From Chroococcidiopsis sp. TS-821 (GTDB taxonomy: Bacteria; Cyanobacteriota; Cyanobacteriia; Cyanobacteriales; Chroococcidiopsidaceae), in NCBI RefSeq assembly GCF_002939305.1, contig NZ_MVDI01000001.1, positions 1,612,001 to 1,676,000 of the forward strand: 64,000 bases of DNA, given 5' to 3'. Below are positions 16,446 to 26,951 of the stretch, piece after piece. The position numbers and the translations under genes are program-made. The notes beneath the pieces were generated by a model, which made no database searches, was not told the origin of the DNA, and saw only the letters and a program-made list of their open reading frames with translations. The number at the start of each line of letters is the position of its first letter. The stretch's first letter is position 1.

Positions 16446-17810
16446 TTAAAAGATTGCAGCAAGTAGTTTGTATATCAGCCTAAATAAAGCTGTTAGGGCG
16501 ATCGCAGCTGCGCCTGTGATTAAAGCAAAGAACAAAATAGTTGGTATCGTTAATTCACTCTGCAAAGCTGGTACGAACAAAACGAGCGCTAATATAATAC
16601 CGATAAAAATTAATACATCTTTAGTATCAAGCCAACGCCGAGTTTGGGCAAAAATAAGCATCCCCAAAATGACTCCGGCTACCCCTAGTGTGACAACTGG
16701 CGATTGTACTAAGCTATAAAGTGCGATCGCAATTAATCCTCCGGCAAAGCCACTGAGTCCAGCGCCTGCTAAGACTTCCCACAGCGAAAAAGCTGGTGGT
16801 TGATGGGAGTAGGGTACGGTAGCTGTAGTTGGCGGTGGTGTTACCGGTGGTGATGCCTCTGTCGCGGTGGTAATTGCGGTTAATACTTCTTGAGCAGAAT
16901 GAAAGCGTTGATTAGGTGCGATTGACAGCATTCGATCGAGAATATCTGCGATCGCTGGAGCAATATCTGCGTGCGCTCTCCAGTTCCAGCGATTATTGTA
17001 AACATCAAATAGTTCAATCGTTTTTTTACCCGTAAGTAAAACAACTGCAGTAACAGCTAAAGCGTATAAATCCGTTGATGGATAAATGTCTCCACCAGAC
17101 ATTTGTTCGGGTGGCGCGTATCCTTGCGAATATATTCCTGTTGAACCTTTTGTTTGCGTAGCTGCAGTTGTGACTTGTTTGACTGCACCAAAATCAAGCA
17201 AATAAAGTCGCCCGTTGCGATGGCGCATAATATTAGAAGGTTTGATATCGCGATGAATTGAGCCGTGTTCGTGAACAAACTGCAGTACAGGGAGAATTGC
17301 CTGCAACACTTCTAACACTTCATTGGGCGAAAATTTACCTTTTTCTGCTAATTCCTCTTCTAAGTTTTTGCCGTCAATGTATTCTTGTACCAAGTAGAAA
17401 AACTTATCTTGTCCACCAGGCTGCAAACTCGGTACGGTTACTTCAAAAAAAGCATACAAGTCAGGGATTTGGTCGTTTTGACTGCCAAGTTCTTCTAAAA
17501 CTGTGGCTTCCCGTTCAAACAATTGCTGCGCAATTTGGAGTTGAGTCGGCGTTAAATAGCTAGCAGGTTGAAATTGCTTGACAACACAGCGGCGCATTCC
17601 AGGAGTGTAGCGATCGCGTGCCAAAAAAGCTGCGCCGAAACCCCCTTTTCCGAGCAGATGAAGTGGCAAATAGCGCCCCACCAAAATCAACGGCATCCCG
17701 CAGGTAATGCAGTATTTTTGTTGGATTGTTTTTAGCGTCGCGCTATCGTCTAAATCTGCAAATTGGTTTTGGGGGCGGGGACAACTCGAACGAGTGCAGT
17801 AGACTTCCAT
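16446..17810 (-). CDS. Membrane Ser/Thr protein kinase with N-terminal Cys motif
   Basis: The 454-residue product opens with a four-cysteine module (C5, C10, C34, C37; CITCG) as in SpkB-type cyanobacterial kinases. The kinase domain spans about residues 45-315: LGKGGFGAAFLARD, catalytic Lys in CVVKQF, HRDIKPSNIM and LLDFGAVKQV, then GYAPPEQM. After a Pro/Thr linker, four or so hydrophobic segments close the chain. All catalytic residues are intact. It is transcribed in the same direction as rbcR, 50 bp away, and might be cotranscribed. Targets are unknown. Confidence 0.9.
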   Translation of the reverse strand: MEVYCTRSSCPRPQNQFADLDDSATLKTIQQKYCITCGMPLILVGRYLPLHLLGKGGFGAAFLARDRYTPGMRRCVVKQFQPASYLTPTQLQIAQQLFEREATVLEELGSQNDQIPDLYAFFEVTVPSLQPGGQDKFFYLVQEYIDGKNLEEELAEKGKFSPNEVLEVLQAILPVLQFVHEHGSIHRDIKPSNIMRHRNGRLYLLDFGAVKQVTTAATQTKGSTGIYSQGYAPPEQMSGGDIYPSTDLYALAVTAVVLLTGKKTIELFDVYNNRWNWRAHADIAPAIADILDRMLSIAPNQRFHSAQEVLTAITTATEASPPVTPPPTTATVPYSHQPPAFSLWEVLAGAGLSGFAGGLIAIALYSLVQSPVVTLGVAGVILGMLIFAQTRRWLDTKDVLIFIGIILALVLFVPALQSELTIPTILFFALITGAAAIALTALFRLIYKLLAAIF

Positions 17811-17862
17811 GAACGAGGGTTAGGGGTTAGGCATGTTTTCACTCCAAATGCTCGTCACACAA

Positions 17863-18876
17863 TTAACTTCCGGTAGGGTTGGGCGTGATTTCTTCTTCAT
17901 CAAAAGTTTCAGGTACAATTGGTCGTTGCGGTTTTAACACATCTTTGTTCCAACCTGGTTTTGCAAACTGCGGTAAGATTTCGTTAATGAAGGCTTCTGC
18001 GGCTTTTGAGCGGTAACGATTGGGATTAACAATCACCGATAAAGTCCGCTTGACAACCACACCTTCAATCTTGGCACAGTGTAATCCTCCCATTTGTAAT
18101 TCTTTGGCGATCGCTGTAACTGAAACGAAAGCAGCACCCAATCCGGATTGCACGGCATTTTTGATAGCCTCGATCGAATTGAGTTCCATTTCGATTTTGA
18201 GACGACGAGTATCTATATCACAGCGCGTCAAAACTTGATCGATAACTTTACGAATCGTTGATTGCGAGTCCAACGCAATAAACTGTAATTTGTAAAGATC
18301 GTCTTTGTAGATCGTGTCTAGCTTCGCAAACGGATGCGACGTGGGCAGAATCAGTGCTAGTTCATCTTCTGCATAGGGAATAATTTCTAGCGAATCCTGC
18401 AATTCGGTTGGAACTTCACCACCAATAATCGCTAGATCGACTTGCCCGTTCGCGACACTCCAAGCTGTACGGCGTGTCGAGTGAACGTGTAATTGTACGG
18501 CAACGTCAGGATATTGTTGTCGGAATAAACCGATCATTCGTGGTAAAAGATACGTTCCAGTTGTTTGCGAGGCCCCAACGATCAGCGTACCGCCTTGGAG
18601 GTTTTGCAAGTCTTCAATGGCGCGACAGGTTTCCTGACAAAGCGTGAGAATTTTCTCTCCATAGCTCAGCAGAAGATAACCTGCTTCGGTTAGTTGTGCT
18701 CGGCGTCCTCCTCTGTCGAACAAAGGTACATCCAACTGTCGCTCTAAGTTTTGTACTTGAAGACTGACAGCTGGTTGCGAGACATATAGACTATCAGCAG
18801 CACGCTTGAAGCTCCCTTCGGCGGCGATCGCTTTGAGAATGCGTAACTGATCTAAAGTAAAAGGAAGGTCAGACAT
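17863..18876 (-). CDS. rbcR: LysR-type regulator RbcR (Ycf30-like)
   Basis: LysR regulators of this group control RuBisCO genes and related CO2-responsive genes in cyanobacteria and red-algal plastids. The N-terminal winged helix reads [20 protein letters not shown] then [20 protein letters not shown]; the effector domain includes [17 protein letters not shown]. The sequence fits RbcR/Ycf30 better than NdhR/CcmR, whose start differs. The start used is the ATG at 18876 ([10 protein letters not shown]), conserved in the family; an upstream ATG at 18915 would add 13 unconserved residues. A Thr/Pro/Glu-rich tail ends the protein. Confidence 0.88.
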   Translation of the reverse strand: MSDLPFTLDQLRILKAIAAEGSFKRAADSLYVSQPAVSLQVQNLERQLDVPLFDRGGRRAQLTEAGYLLLSYGEKILTLCQETCRAIEDLQNLQGGTLIVGASQTTGTYLLPRMIGLFRQQYPDVAVQLHVHSTRRTAWSVANGQVDLAIIGGEVPTELQDSLEIIPYAEDELALILPTSHPFAKLDTIYKDDLYKLQFIALDSQSTIRKVIDQVLTRCDIDTRRLKIEMELNSIEAIKNAVQSGLGAAFVSVTAIAKELQMGGLHCAKIEGVVVKRTLSVIVNPNRYRSKAAEAFINEILPQFAKPGWNKDVLKPQRPIVPETFDEEEITPNPTGS

Positions 18877-18915
18877 ACGGCTAAACCCACGAAGATGAAA
18901 GGAGACTTCAGGCAA

Positions 18916-19975
18916 CCAATTTTGGCTTAACGGTCACACCTAAATGGTTCATAGCCTGCTTATGTAGGAGACTTAATCTAGAACTTGACACTATCACAAC
19001 TCATTTCATTCTGATTAAATCGCTCCTGTTGAATACTTTGTGCTATCGGCTGTAACACATGCTAGTTTTCTTCTAACAATTGTATTGAGATAATTTGCTC
19101 TTGGTCTTCTCTGCGCGGCGATCGCCTACAGTGCTCTAGCTGCACTGCCGCTTTGGGCAAAAAAACGCTTTGGTGGTGTATGAGTTTATTATTGTGATGT
19201 CTTTGCGTTGGTAAGTTTGCCATTGTTAGTCCTGTATATCATTCATGGTTTTATTTACAGTGTGGAAGTTAGCAAGTGGGGCAATTTCAAGGAGGCTGCG
19301 GGTAAAATCAGTCGTTCGGGTATTGTCAGTTTTCTTTTGAGTTATATACAGCTACGTTCAATCTACTAGAAATTGCCACCATTCAGAACCCCTACGTTCA
19401 TCTCGATGAAGCTGGTATAATTTGTGGCGCTGCACCTACATACATAACTTCCGGCGAAATCATCTTGCCTTATTAAATTTGGCATTTAGCGTGGCGACCG
19501 TGCCTTTACAAATCGTTACAAAGAAATTTTGAGCGTTATCGATCGTTCTTTACCGTCAAGAATTACACTGTGTTGCTTACCCAAATATTGCTGATTTTGT
19601 GCTTTTACTGTGGTGGTCTTACCCAGTTTTGTGTGAGTGCGTAGCACAGTCAATTGGTGATATAAGCTCCCAAAAGGATAGCTATTGCTTACTATAAGCG
19701 ATTGCTAAGCACGCTTTCATTTATCATGTTCATTGACTTTATGCAAATTTGTCAAAACCGCTACAACAAGCGATCCCGCTCTTTTGCCAAGCGAGCACGA
19801 GTCAAAAATCTTAGTCTACCAATTGATCCCAAATTGATGTAGCATGGTTCAAACTAGCTACTAAAAATTAGCGGCAGCGCGCTATATTAAGGCAAATTTT
19901 TAATAGATTATTTCAACGGCTAAGGTCAAGTAGCTAATTTCATAGCAAAACTCGATACAGGTACTTAGAGGAAGC
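18916..19975. other. Long gap with apparent gene decay
   Basis: About 1.06 kb between rbcR and the thioredoxin gene with no intact ORF. Short protein-like stretches appear in shifting frames: AAIAYSALAALPLWAKKRFG near 19115, SLPLLVLYIIHGFIYSVEVS near 19210, NPYVHLDEAGIICGAAPTYI near 19390, and RYKEILSVIDRSLP near 19520. They are interrupted by stops, as in a decayed gene or genes. No family was identified. Promoters of rbcR and the thioredoxin gene must lie at either end. Confidence 0.45.
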
Positions 19976-20383
19976 ATGGTGTTGTCGGTTAGTGAGCGGA
20001 CATTTACTCAAGAAGTTTTAGCATCTCCTATTCCTGTTCTTGTGCATTTTTGGGCACCTTGGTGTGGTCTGTGCCGCAGCATTGAACCTTTGTTGTTACA
20101 ATTCCAAGAACAAAATAAAAATCAAGTTAAAGTTGTCGGCGTTAATGCTGATGAAAACTTTAAACTTGCTAATTCGTTTCGGCTCACGACACTGCCAACA
20201 TTGATTCTGGTCGACCAGGGAAACCTCAAGCACCGATGGGAGAGTTTCCACGGATACGCAGAACTACGTGCGGAACTCGAAAAAATTCAACTTCAATCTA
20301 GTGAAAATCGGGAAAAAAAGCTCTGTTCGATGGCTAGCGCCAGCAAATCCGTAATCGCTGAGTGGGACTGTCGCTCAGCTTAA
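19976..20383 (+). CDS. Thioredoxin family protein
   Basis: A 135-residue thioredoxin with active site FWAPWCGLCRSIEP; the redox pair is separated by Gly-Leu rather than the common Gly-Pro. The cis-proline segment is TTLPTLILVD. The fold takes about 105 residues, and a 25-30 residue Ser/Cys-containing tail follows, which includes two more cysteines (LCSMAS, WDCRSA). The ATG is preceded by agaggaagc. Next downstream on the strand is ndhF, 190 bp away with a possible terminator hairpin between. Partners cannot be read from sequence. Confidence 0.86.
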   Translation: MVLSVSERTFTQEVLASPIPVLVHFWAPWCGLCRSIEPLLLQFQEQNKNQVKVVGVNADENFKLANSFRLTTLPTLILVDQGNLKHRWESFHGYAELRAELEKIQLQSSENREKKLCSMASASKSVIAEWDCRSA

Positions 20384-20465
20384 GCGATGATAGAAAGATA
20401 TTACGTATCCTTTGCTGAGTTACTCATTAGTTGCGTTGCTCAAAACTAACAACGATTTGAGAAAT

Positions 20466-20490
20466 CCCACTGATATTTCAGTCATGTGGG
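20466..20490 (+). terminator. Possible hairpin after the thioredoxin gene
   Basis: CCCAC and GTGGG enclose an inner perfect stem ACTGA-TATT-TCAGT with a three-base bulge. The following tract (ctatttta) is only weakly U-rich, so termination is uncertain. It separates the thioredoxin gene from ndhF. Confidence 0.38.
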
Positions 20491-20573
20491 CTATTTTATG
20501 GTAAAACCCTTGTGTCACAATTGTTAACAGTTTGGTCAAAATAGAAAAGAATTATATAAAGTAGGCGTCAGTG

Positions 20574-22658
20574 ATGGAAGCAATCTATGAGTATGCCTGG
20601 CTCGTTCCGGTGTTACCTTTAGTCGGGGCAATGCTGGTCGGTCTTGGGTTAATCTCGTTCAATCAGGTGACGAACCGCGCGCGAAAATTAAATGCGGTAT
20701 TTGTTGTCTCCTTGTTAGGTGCAGCAATGTTTCATTCGGTAGCATTGCTTGTCAGTCAAATCCAAGGACACGCGCCTTACGTCCGCACTTTAGAATGGGC
20801 AGCCGCAGGAAACTTTCATCTGACAATGGGCTACACCATTGACCACCTTACCGCTCTGATGTTAGTCATTGTTACCACAGTAGCTTTTTTGGTAATGGTG
20901 TACACCGATGGCTATATGGCTCATGACCCAGGGTATGTACGCTTTTATGCATATCTGAGCCTATTTAGCTCGTCGATGTTAGGTTTAGTTGTTAGCCCAA
21001 ACATCGTCCAAATTTATATCTTCTGGGAACTCGTAGGGATGTGCTCGTACCTACTTGTGGGATTCTGGTACGATCGCCCAGCAGCAGCAGATGCCTGTCA
21101 AAAGGCGTTTGTTACCAACCGCGTTGGAGATTTTGGTTTACTACTAGGAATTCTTGGGCTGTACTGGGCAACTGGCAGCTTTGAGTTTGAAGCAATCGGC
21201 GAGCGCTTGCAAACGTTAGTAGAAACAGGTTCGCTCAGTAGCATCCTTGCTGCCCTTTTTGCCATTCTAGTTTTCTTAGGTCCTGTTGCTAAATCAGCTC
21301 AATTTCCACTGCATGTCTGGTTACCAGACGCTATGGAAGGTCCGACTCCGATCTCGGCATTAATCCACGCTGCGACTATGGTTGCTGCTGGAGTTTTTCT
21401 CATTGCACGGATGTACCCTGTCTTTGAAGGCATACCCGCCGCAATGAATGTTATTGCTTTTACAGGTGCCTTTACTGCGTTTTTAGGGGCAACAATCGCC
21501 ATCACGCAAAACGACATCAAAAAAGGCTTAGCCTACTCCACTATTTCCCAGTTGGGATACATGGTGATGGCAATGGGCGTCGGCGCGTATAGTGCAGGGT
21601 TATTCCACCTCATGACGCACGCCTATTTTAAAGCGATGTTGTTTCTGGGTTCGGGTTCTGTCATTCACGGCATGGAAGCCGTCGTCGGACACGATCCTGC
21701 TTTAGCGCAGGATATGCGGATGATGGGAGGACTGCGGAAATTCATGCCAATTACCGCCATTACCTTTTTGATCGGAACGTTGGCAATTAGCGGTATTCCA
21801 CCCTTCGCAGGGTTCTGGTCCAAAGATGAAATTCTCGGCTCTGCCTTTGCTGCCAATCCCTTATTGTGGTTTGTTGGTTGGGTAACAGCAGGCATTACCG
21901 CCTTCTATATGTTTCGGATGTACTTTTCCACGTTTGAAGGTAAATTTCGTGGTAATCAAACTGAAATTCGCCAAAAGCTAAAATCTGGCGCAGCAAATAC
22001 ATTGATGAGTCCTTCGCCTCTAGCACCGAACTTTGGTCCTGGGGCAATGGACACGCGCGAACTCAAGGCTTTATCTGAATCCTCCCACGATCGCGGACAT
22101 AGCGATCGCCCTCATGAGTCACCCTGGACAATGACGCTACCGCTCGTTGCGCTTGCCATTCCTTCAATCTTCATTGGTTTGGTAGGTACTCCGTATGCTA
22201 ACTACTTTGAGGAATTTATCTATCCTCCGAGTGAATCGCTAGCTGAGGTAATCGAAAAAGTCAGCGAGTTCAACCAGACTGAATTTTTCATCATGGCAGG
22301 TAGTTCAGTTGGTATTTCCTTGATCGGTATCACCTTAGCGTCGTTGATGTACTTATTCGGTAAGATTGACCCCGCAGCGATCGCCTCATCGATCAAACCA
22401 CTTTATGAGCTTTCCCTCAATAAGTGGTACTTTGATGACATTTACCACCAACTCTTTGTCATAGGTAGCCGCCGCCTTGCGCGACAAGTGATGGAAGTTG
22501 ACTATCGCGTTGTTGATGGTGCAGTTAACTTAACAGGCTTCTTCACACTCATTAGCGGTGAAGGCTTGAAATATCTGGAAAATGGTCGCGCTCAATTCTA
22601 TGCTCTGATCGTGTTTGGGGCTGTGTTAGGCTTGGCGATCGTTTTTGGTGTGACATAA
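20574..22658 (+). CDS. ndhF: NDH-1 subunit 5 (NdhF, type 1)
   Basis: Proton-pumping antiporter-like subunit of the thylakoid NDH-1 complex, used in respiration and cyclic electron flow. The 694-residue product has the N-terminal YAWLVPVLPLVGAMLVGLG, the core helices with FWELVGMCSYLLVGFWYDRP, and KSAQFPLHVWLPDAMEGPTP containing the essential Lys. A long C-terminal region includes the amphipathic arm. Sequence and linkage to ndhD fit the NdhF1/NdhD1 pair of respiratory NDH-1L rather than the CO2-uptake forms. The ATG at 20574 is used; a GTG directly precedes it. Confidence 0.94.
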   Translation: MEAIYEYAWLVPVLPLVGAMLVGLGLISFNQVTNRARKLNAVFVVSLLGAAMFHSVALLVSQIQGHAPYVRTLEWAAAGNFHLTMGYTIDHLTALMLVIVTTVAFLVMVYTDGYMAHDPGYVRFYAYLSLFSSSMLGLVVSPNIVQIYIFWELVGMCSYLLVGFWYDRPAAADACQKAFVTNRVGDFGLLLGILGLYWATGSFEFEAIGERLQTLVETGSLSSILAALFAILVFLGPVAKSAQFPLHVWLPDAMEGPTPISALIHAATMVAAGVFLIARMYPVFEGIPAAMNVIAFTGAFTAFLGATIAITQNDIKKGLAYSTISQLGYMVMAMGVGAYSAGLFHLMTHAYFKAMLFLGSGSVIHGMEAVVGHDPALAQDMRMMGGLRKFMPITAITFLIGTLAISGIPPFAGFWSKDEILGSAFAANPLLWFVGWVTAGITAFYMFRMYFSTFEGKFRGNQTEIRQKLKSGAANTLMSPSPLAPNFGPGAMDTRELKALSESSHDRGHSDRPHESPWTMTLPLVALAIPSIFIGLVGTPYANYFEEFIYPPSESLAEVIEKVSEFNQTEFFIMAGSSVGISLIGITLASLMYLFGKIDPAAIASSIKPLYELSLNKWYFDDIYHQLFVIGSRRLARQVMEVDYRVVDGAVNLTGFFTLISGEGLKYLENGRAQFYALIVFGAVLGLAIVFGVT

Positions 22659-22754
22659 ATAAGCATTTGGCAGTTAGTCATTAACTGTTAGCTTAATAAA
22701 GTGCTAATTGTTAATTGCTAATTGCTAAACGCTAATCGCTCAACGCTGATTGTT

Positions 22755-24329
22755 ATGAATATCGCTAATTTTCCCTGGCTGACGACAATAATTCTGTTGC
22801 CAATTATCGCGTCGCTGTTGATTCCGTTTTTACCTGATAAAGACGGCAAAACAGTACGCTGGTACTCCCTAGTCGTGGGGTTGATTGATTTTGCACTGAT
22901 TGTTTGGGCGTTTTATTCTCAGTACGATTTAGCTAATCCCAATTTACAGCTAGTGGAAAGTTACTCTTGGGTACCGCAGCTAGACTTAAATTGGTCAGTG
23001 GGCGCCGATGGCTTGTCCATGCCATTAATCATTCTGACTGGGTTTATTACAACGCTCGCGATGTTAGCAGCTTGGCCCGTAACGCTCAAACCACGCTTGT
23101 TTTACTTTTTGATGCTAGCAATGTACGGCGGTCAGATCGCGGTGTTCGCCGTCCAGGACATGCTACTGTTCTTCCTGGTATGGGAACTCGAACTGATTCC
23201 TGTATACCTATTGCTAGCAATTTGGGGCGGTAAAAAGCGGCAGTACGCAGCGACAAAGTTCATTTTGTACACAGCGGGTGGTTCGCTATTTATCTTAGTT
23301 GCAGCCCTGACAATGGCGTTCTACGGCGATACCGTGACGTTTGATATGCGGGCGCTCGCTGCTAAAGACTACGCCTTGAATTTTCAATTGTGGGTATATG
23401 CGGCTTTCTTGATTGCCTACGCGGTAAAACTTCCCATTTTCCCATTACACACCTGGCTACCCGATGCTCACGGTGAAGCAACTGCTCCAGTGCATATGTT
23501 ACTAGCAGGAATTCTCCTGAAGATGGGCGGTTATGCTTTGATCCGAATGAATGCCGGAATGCTACCCGATGCCCACGTCTACTTCGCACCAGTTTTGGTC
23601 ATTTTAGGTGTTGTCAACATCATCTACGCTGCGTTAACATCCTTTGCTCAGCGTAACCTTAAGCGAAAAATTGCTTACTCTTCAATTTCGCACATGGGGT
23701 TTGTTGTGATCGGTATTGCTTCATTCACTGATTTGGGCTTGAATGGCGCAATGCTGCAAATGATCTCGCATGGCATGATTGGTGCAAGTCTGTTCTTCTT
23801 AGTAGGAGCAACTTACGATCGCACCCATACCCTTATGTTGGATGAGATGGGTGGTGTCGGGCAAAAAATGCGGAAGATGTTTGCCATGTGGACAGCTTGT
23901 GCGATGGCTTCGTTAGCTTTGCCTGGAATGAGTGGTTTCGTCGCTGAGTTAATGGTCTTCGTTGGCTTCTCTAATAGCGATGCTTACAGCCCCACGTTTA
24001 AAATCATCGTTGTCTTTCTCATGGCAGTTGGCGTTATCTTAACGCCAATTTACTTGCTGTCAATGCTCCGTGAAATTTTCTATGGACCAGAAAACAAAGA
24101 ACTAGTTTCGCACGAAGCCCTAATTGATGCCGAACCGCGTGAAGTTTTTATCATTGCTTGTTTGTTAGTACCAATTATTGGTATTGGTCTGTATCCCAAG
24201 ATATTGACTCAAGTTTACGATGCCACAACAATACAAATTACTGAGAGATTACGCGATTCTGTCCCAACTATAGCGACTCAAAAAGCTTCAACTTTATCTT
24301 TCCGCGCGCCAAATATTGGTAACAAATAA
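22755..24329 (+). CDS. ndhD: NDH-1 subunit 4 (NdhD, type 1)
   Basis: Second antiporter-like subunit of the NDH-1 membrane arm, 524 residues. Diagnostic segments are [20 protein letters not shown] with the conserved Glu, [20 protein letters not shown], and [18 protein letters not shown]. The ATG at 22755 ([12 protein letters not shown]) is the conserved cyanobacterial start; reading open from 22722 would need a TTG. It follows ndhF by 96 bp, filled with short gctaattg-type repeats, and is closed by a strong terminator at 24365-24390, so ndhF-ndhD is probably one unit. Confidence 0.94.
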   Translation: MNIANFPWLTTIILLPIIASLLIPFLPDKDGKTVRWYSLVVGLIDFALIVWAFYSQYDLANPNLQLVESYSWVPQLDLNWSVGADGLSMPLIILTGFITTLAMLAAWPVTLKPRLFYFLMLAMYGGQIAVFAVQDMLLFFLVWELELIPVYLLLAIWGGKKRQYAATKFILYTAGGSLFILVAALTMAFYGDTVTFDMRALAAKDYALNFQLWVYAAFLIAYAVKLPIFPLHTWLPDAHGEATAPVHMLLAGILLKMGGYALIRMNAGMLPDAHVYFAPVLVILGVVNIIYAALTSFAQRNLKRKIAYSSISHMGFVVIGIASFTDLGLNGAMLQMISHGMIGASLFFLVGATYDRTHTLMLDEMGGVGQKMRKMFAMWTACAMASLALPGMSGFVAELMVFVGFSNSDAYSPTFKIIVVFLMAVGVILTPIYLLSMLREIFYGPENKELVSHEALIDAEPREVFIIACLLVPIIGIGLYPKILTQVYDATTIQITERLRDSVPTIATQKASTLSFRAPNIGNK

Positions 24330-24364
24330 TAAAGTACTGAAGTCTCGAATACAAATATACAAGG

Positions 24365-24390
24365 CAGGTTATCAAAACCTGTTTTTTTTT
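24365..24390 (+). terminator. Intrinsic terminator of ndhF-ndhD
   Basis: CAGGTT-ATCAA-AACCTG makes a six-base-pair stem with a five-base loop, followed directly by nine T. It starts 36 bp after the ndhD stop. This is the clearest rho-independent terminator in the window. Confidence 0.85.
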
Positions 24391-24404
24391 GTAAATCAAT
24401 CTTA

Positions 24405-24470
24405 GTTGCCACTAAAGTCGCAGCTTAAAAACTAAGTTCAAAGGGTGCGTCAATTAACAATAAGTAAAAT
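24405..24470. repeat. Partial hairpin repeat (family A, copy 2)
   Basis: Contains gttgccactaaagtcgcagctt followed by aactaagtt and gggtgcgtc, the order seen in one arm of the repeat at 4420-4556 and 33212-33340. The second arm is missing. The rest of the 24391-24747 gap shows no gene. Confidence 0.4.
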
Positions 24471-24747
24471 CCTACTACGATTTTAATCACTTAATTTTTA
24501 AGCATTAACTTCAGACAAAAGTAGAAATAAAGGACTTGTTAAAACAATAATTTCTCAAGCTTAACTTCCTAACCTATACCAGTCTTATCACCGAATCTCA
24601 GTAAATTCTCTGATTATCAAATAAATAACCTACTGGTTTTCTCGGATTACAACTAGCCTATCTGCGGAATACGATTGAGCGGATAGTTTCAGTCTTTTGA
24701 TAAATTCATCTGCCTTTCGAGACATCCAAAGCAGTAGCAGGGGTAAA

Positions 24748-26940
24748 ATGATGATTGTAGATAGAGATCAATCGCTAAACCAACAGCACAAACTAGTAAA
24801 GCAATGTAACTTAGTCGATGCACAATCTCAGGCAGATCTCCATCATTCTCACCCCATAACGACAATACACTCTAGTATTAATTCTAATAATAAAATTCTC
24901 GAACAACGCATTGTTGAACTCGAAAAAGCTAATAAACAATTGCAAGCAGAAAATATCGATTTACGACGTGCAGAGGAAGAAGTCCTTTTTTTACAAAGAA
25001 TGACGCAAGCAATTGGTGAAGCGACAGATTTCCAGTCAGCGTTAGAAATTGCTTTACGTAAAGTGTGCGACTTTACAGGTTGGATCTTTGGTGAAGCATG
25101 GATTCCCAACCCAAAAACTCGCATCTTAGAATACAGTCCTGCTGGTTATAGTGTTAGTCCAGAATTAGAACAATTTAGAACATTAAGTCAACAATTTACT
25201 TTTTCCCTAGGAGATGGTATTCCAGGGCGTGTTTGGCAATCAAAGCATCCTGAATGGATTCAAGATGTTTCTGATGCATCACCGGTAGTTTGCCAGCGCT
25301 ATCAACTTGTCAAAGAAGTTGGATTTAAAGCAGGAGTCGGTATTCCTATTATTAATCGCAACGAAGTTTTAGCTATCCTCGTCTTTTTTATGTTCGAAGC
25401 TTATGAAGAGGATCAGCGATTAGTTGAAATCATTTCAACCGTAGCAATTCAATTAGGTTCTTTGATTCAACATAAACAAGCAGAAGAAGCATTACGTTCT
25501 AGTGTAGCGACAAACCGTGCCCTAATTAATGCCTTACCAGATCTTCTCCTACGAATTAATAAAGAAGGCTACTTTGTTAACTTCAAAGCCGCAAAAAATG
25601 AAAGTCTGATAATACCTGATAGCAATTTTGTCGGAAAGCATTTATGCGAAGTGCTCTCCTCAGATATTGCTTTACCTGCAATGGCGTGTGTTGAGAAAGC
25701 ACTTGCAACTGGAGAAACTCAAGTTTTTGAATCGCAAGCTTATGTAGACAATCTGTTACGCTACTACGAATTTAGAATTGTCGTAAGTGCCGAAAATGAA
25801 GTCATGGCAATTGTCCGTGATGTTACAGAGACTAAGCTTTTTTTAGAGTTACTACAGCAGCAAGAACGTCAGTTAAAAGCAATTTTAAATAATATTCCTG
25901 GTAGTGCTTGGCTGAAAGATAGCGAAAGTAGGTATATTGCAGTTAATGAACCTTTACTAAAGCTATTCAATAAAAAATTAGAAGACGTTGTTGGTAAAAC
26001 TGATTATGACTTGTTTCCTCCTGATTTAGCTCAAAAATGTATCAATGACGATCGCGAAGTTTTATCGACAGGTCAAAGAAAATATTTTGAAGAATTTTCA
26101 ACTAACCCTGATGGTAGTGAAGTTTGGTTTGAAACGATTAAAACACCAATTTATAACGAAAATAATGAAATTATTGGAACAACAGGAATTGCTTATGATA
26201 TTACAGAACGCAAACGAATTGAGCGCGATACATTCAACGCCCTAAAAAAAGAAAGAGAACTCAGTGAACTCAAATCGCGCTTTGTGACAATGACATCACA
26301 TGAGTTTCGTACTCCATTAGCGACAATTTTATCTTCAGCAGAGTTACTTGAACATTACAGTCATAAATGGAGTGATGAAAAAAAGCTGAGTCATATTCAT
26401 AAAATTCAGTCTGCTGTTAATCACATGACGAGTTTGTTGAATGATGTTTTATTAATTGGGAAAGCTGAAGCTGGTAAATTAGAATTTAATCCTCAACCTT
26501 TAGAGCTTATCCAATTTTGTTCTAGTTTAGTAGAAGAATTACAAATCAGTACGGCAAAACATCAAATCATTTTTCAAGCTCAAGAGCAAAAGCTTTCGGC
26601 ATGCTTAGATGAAAAGTTGTTACGACATATTTTGACAAATTTGTTATCAAATGCTATTAAATATTCTCCGCAAGGCGGCGTTATTCATTTCGATTTAATT
26701 TTCCAAAAAGACGAAGTAATCTTTGTTATTCAAGACGAAGGAATTGGAATTCCTAAATCAGAACAAAATCAACTATTCAACTCTTTTCATAGAGCGAGTA
26801 ACGTCGGGATCATCTCAGGAACTGGCTTAGGGCTAGCGATTGTCAAAAAATCTGTCGAGTTACATGGGGGGAAAATTGTTGTAGATAGTGAAGTAAACGT
26901 CGGAACAACTTTTACAGTAACTTTACCATTACATAATTAA
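24748..26940 (+). CDS. Sensor histidine kinase with GAF and PAS domains
   Basis: Soluble sensor kinase of 730 residues. Order of domains: short coiled coil (about 40-80), GAF (85-240, with LGDGIPGRVWQS), a first PAS-like domain (250-370), a second PAS (380-500, with IPGSAWLKDSESRYIAVNEP and GTTGIAYDITERK), HisKA with SHEFRTPLATIL, and HATPase with LLSNAIKYS, DEGIGIP and GTGLGLAIVKK. No membrane helix is seen. The ATG at 24748 after agcagggg is preferred to a TTG at 24697. It is 11 bp from the response regulator gene, its likely partner. Signal unknown. Confidence 0.9.
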   Translation: MMIVDRDQSLNQQHKLVKQCNLVDAQSQADLHHSHPITTIHSSINSNNKILEQRIVELEKANKQLQAENIDLRRAEEEVLFLQRMTQAIGEATDFQSALEIALRKVCDFTGWIFGEAWIPNPKTRILEYSPAGYSVSPELEQFRTLSQQFTFSLGDGIPGRVWQSKHPEWIQDVSDASPVVCQRYQLVKEVGFKAGVGIPIINRNEVLAILVFFMFEAYEEDQRLVEIISTVAIQLGSLIQHKQAEEALRSSVATNRALINALPDLLLRINKEGYFVNFKAAKNESLIIPDSNFVGKHLCEVLSSDIALPAMACVEKALATGETQVFESQAYVDNLLRYYEFRIVVSAENEVMAIVRDVTETKLFLELLQQQERQLKAILNNIPGSAWLKDSESRYIAVNEPLLKLFNKKLEDVVGKTDYDLFPPDLAQKCINDDREVLSTGQRKYFEEFSTNPDGSEVWFETIKTPIYNENNEIIGTTGIAYDITERKRIERDTFNALKKERELSELKSRFVTMTSHEFRTPLATILSSAELLEHYSHKWSDEKKLSHIHKIQSAVNHMTSLLNDVLLIGKAEAGKLEFNPQPLELIQFCSSLVEELQISTAKHQIIFQAQEQKLSACLDEKLLRHILTNLLSNAIKYSPQGGVIHFDLIFQKDEVIFVIQDEGIGIPKSEQNQLFNSFHRASNVGIISGTGLGLAIVKKSVELHGGKIVVDSEVNVGTTFTVTLPLHN

Positions 26941-26951
26941 GGATAAATAAA

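Noticed and set aside
17863-18876. Identification of the LysR gene as ndhR/ccmR
   Set aside because: Position near ndhF suggested it, but the N-terminal wording fits RbcR/Ycf30 better.
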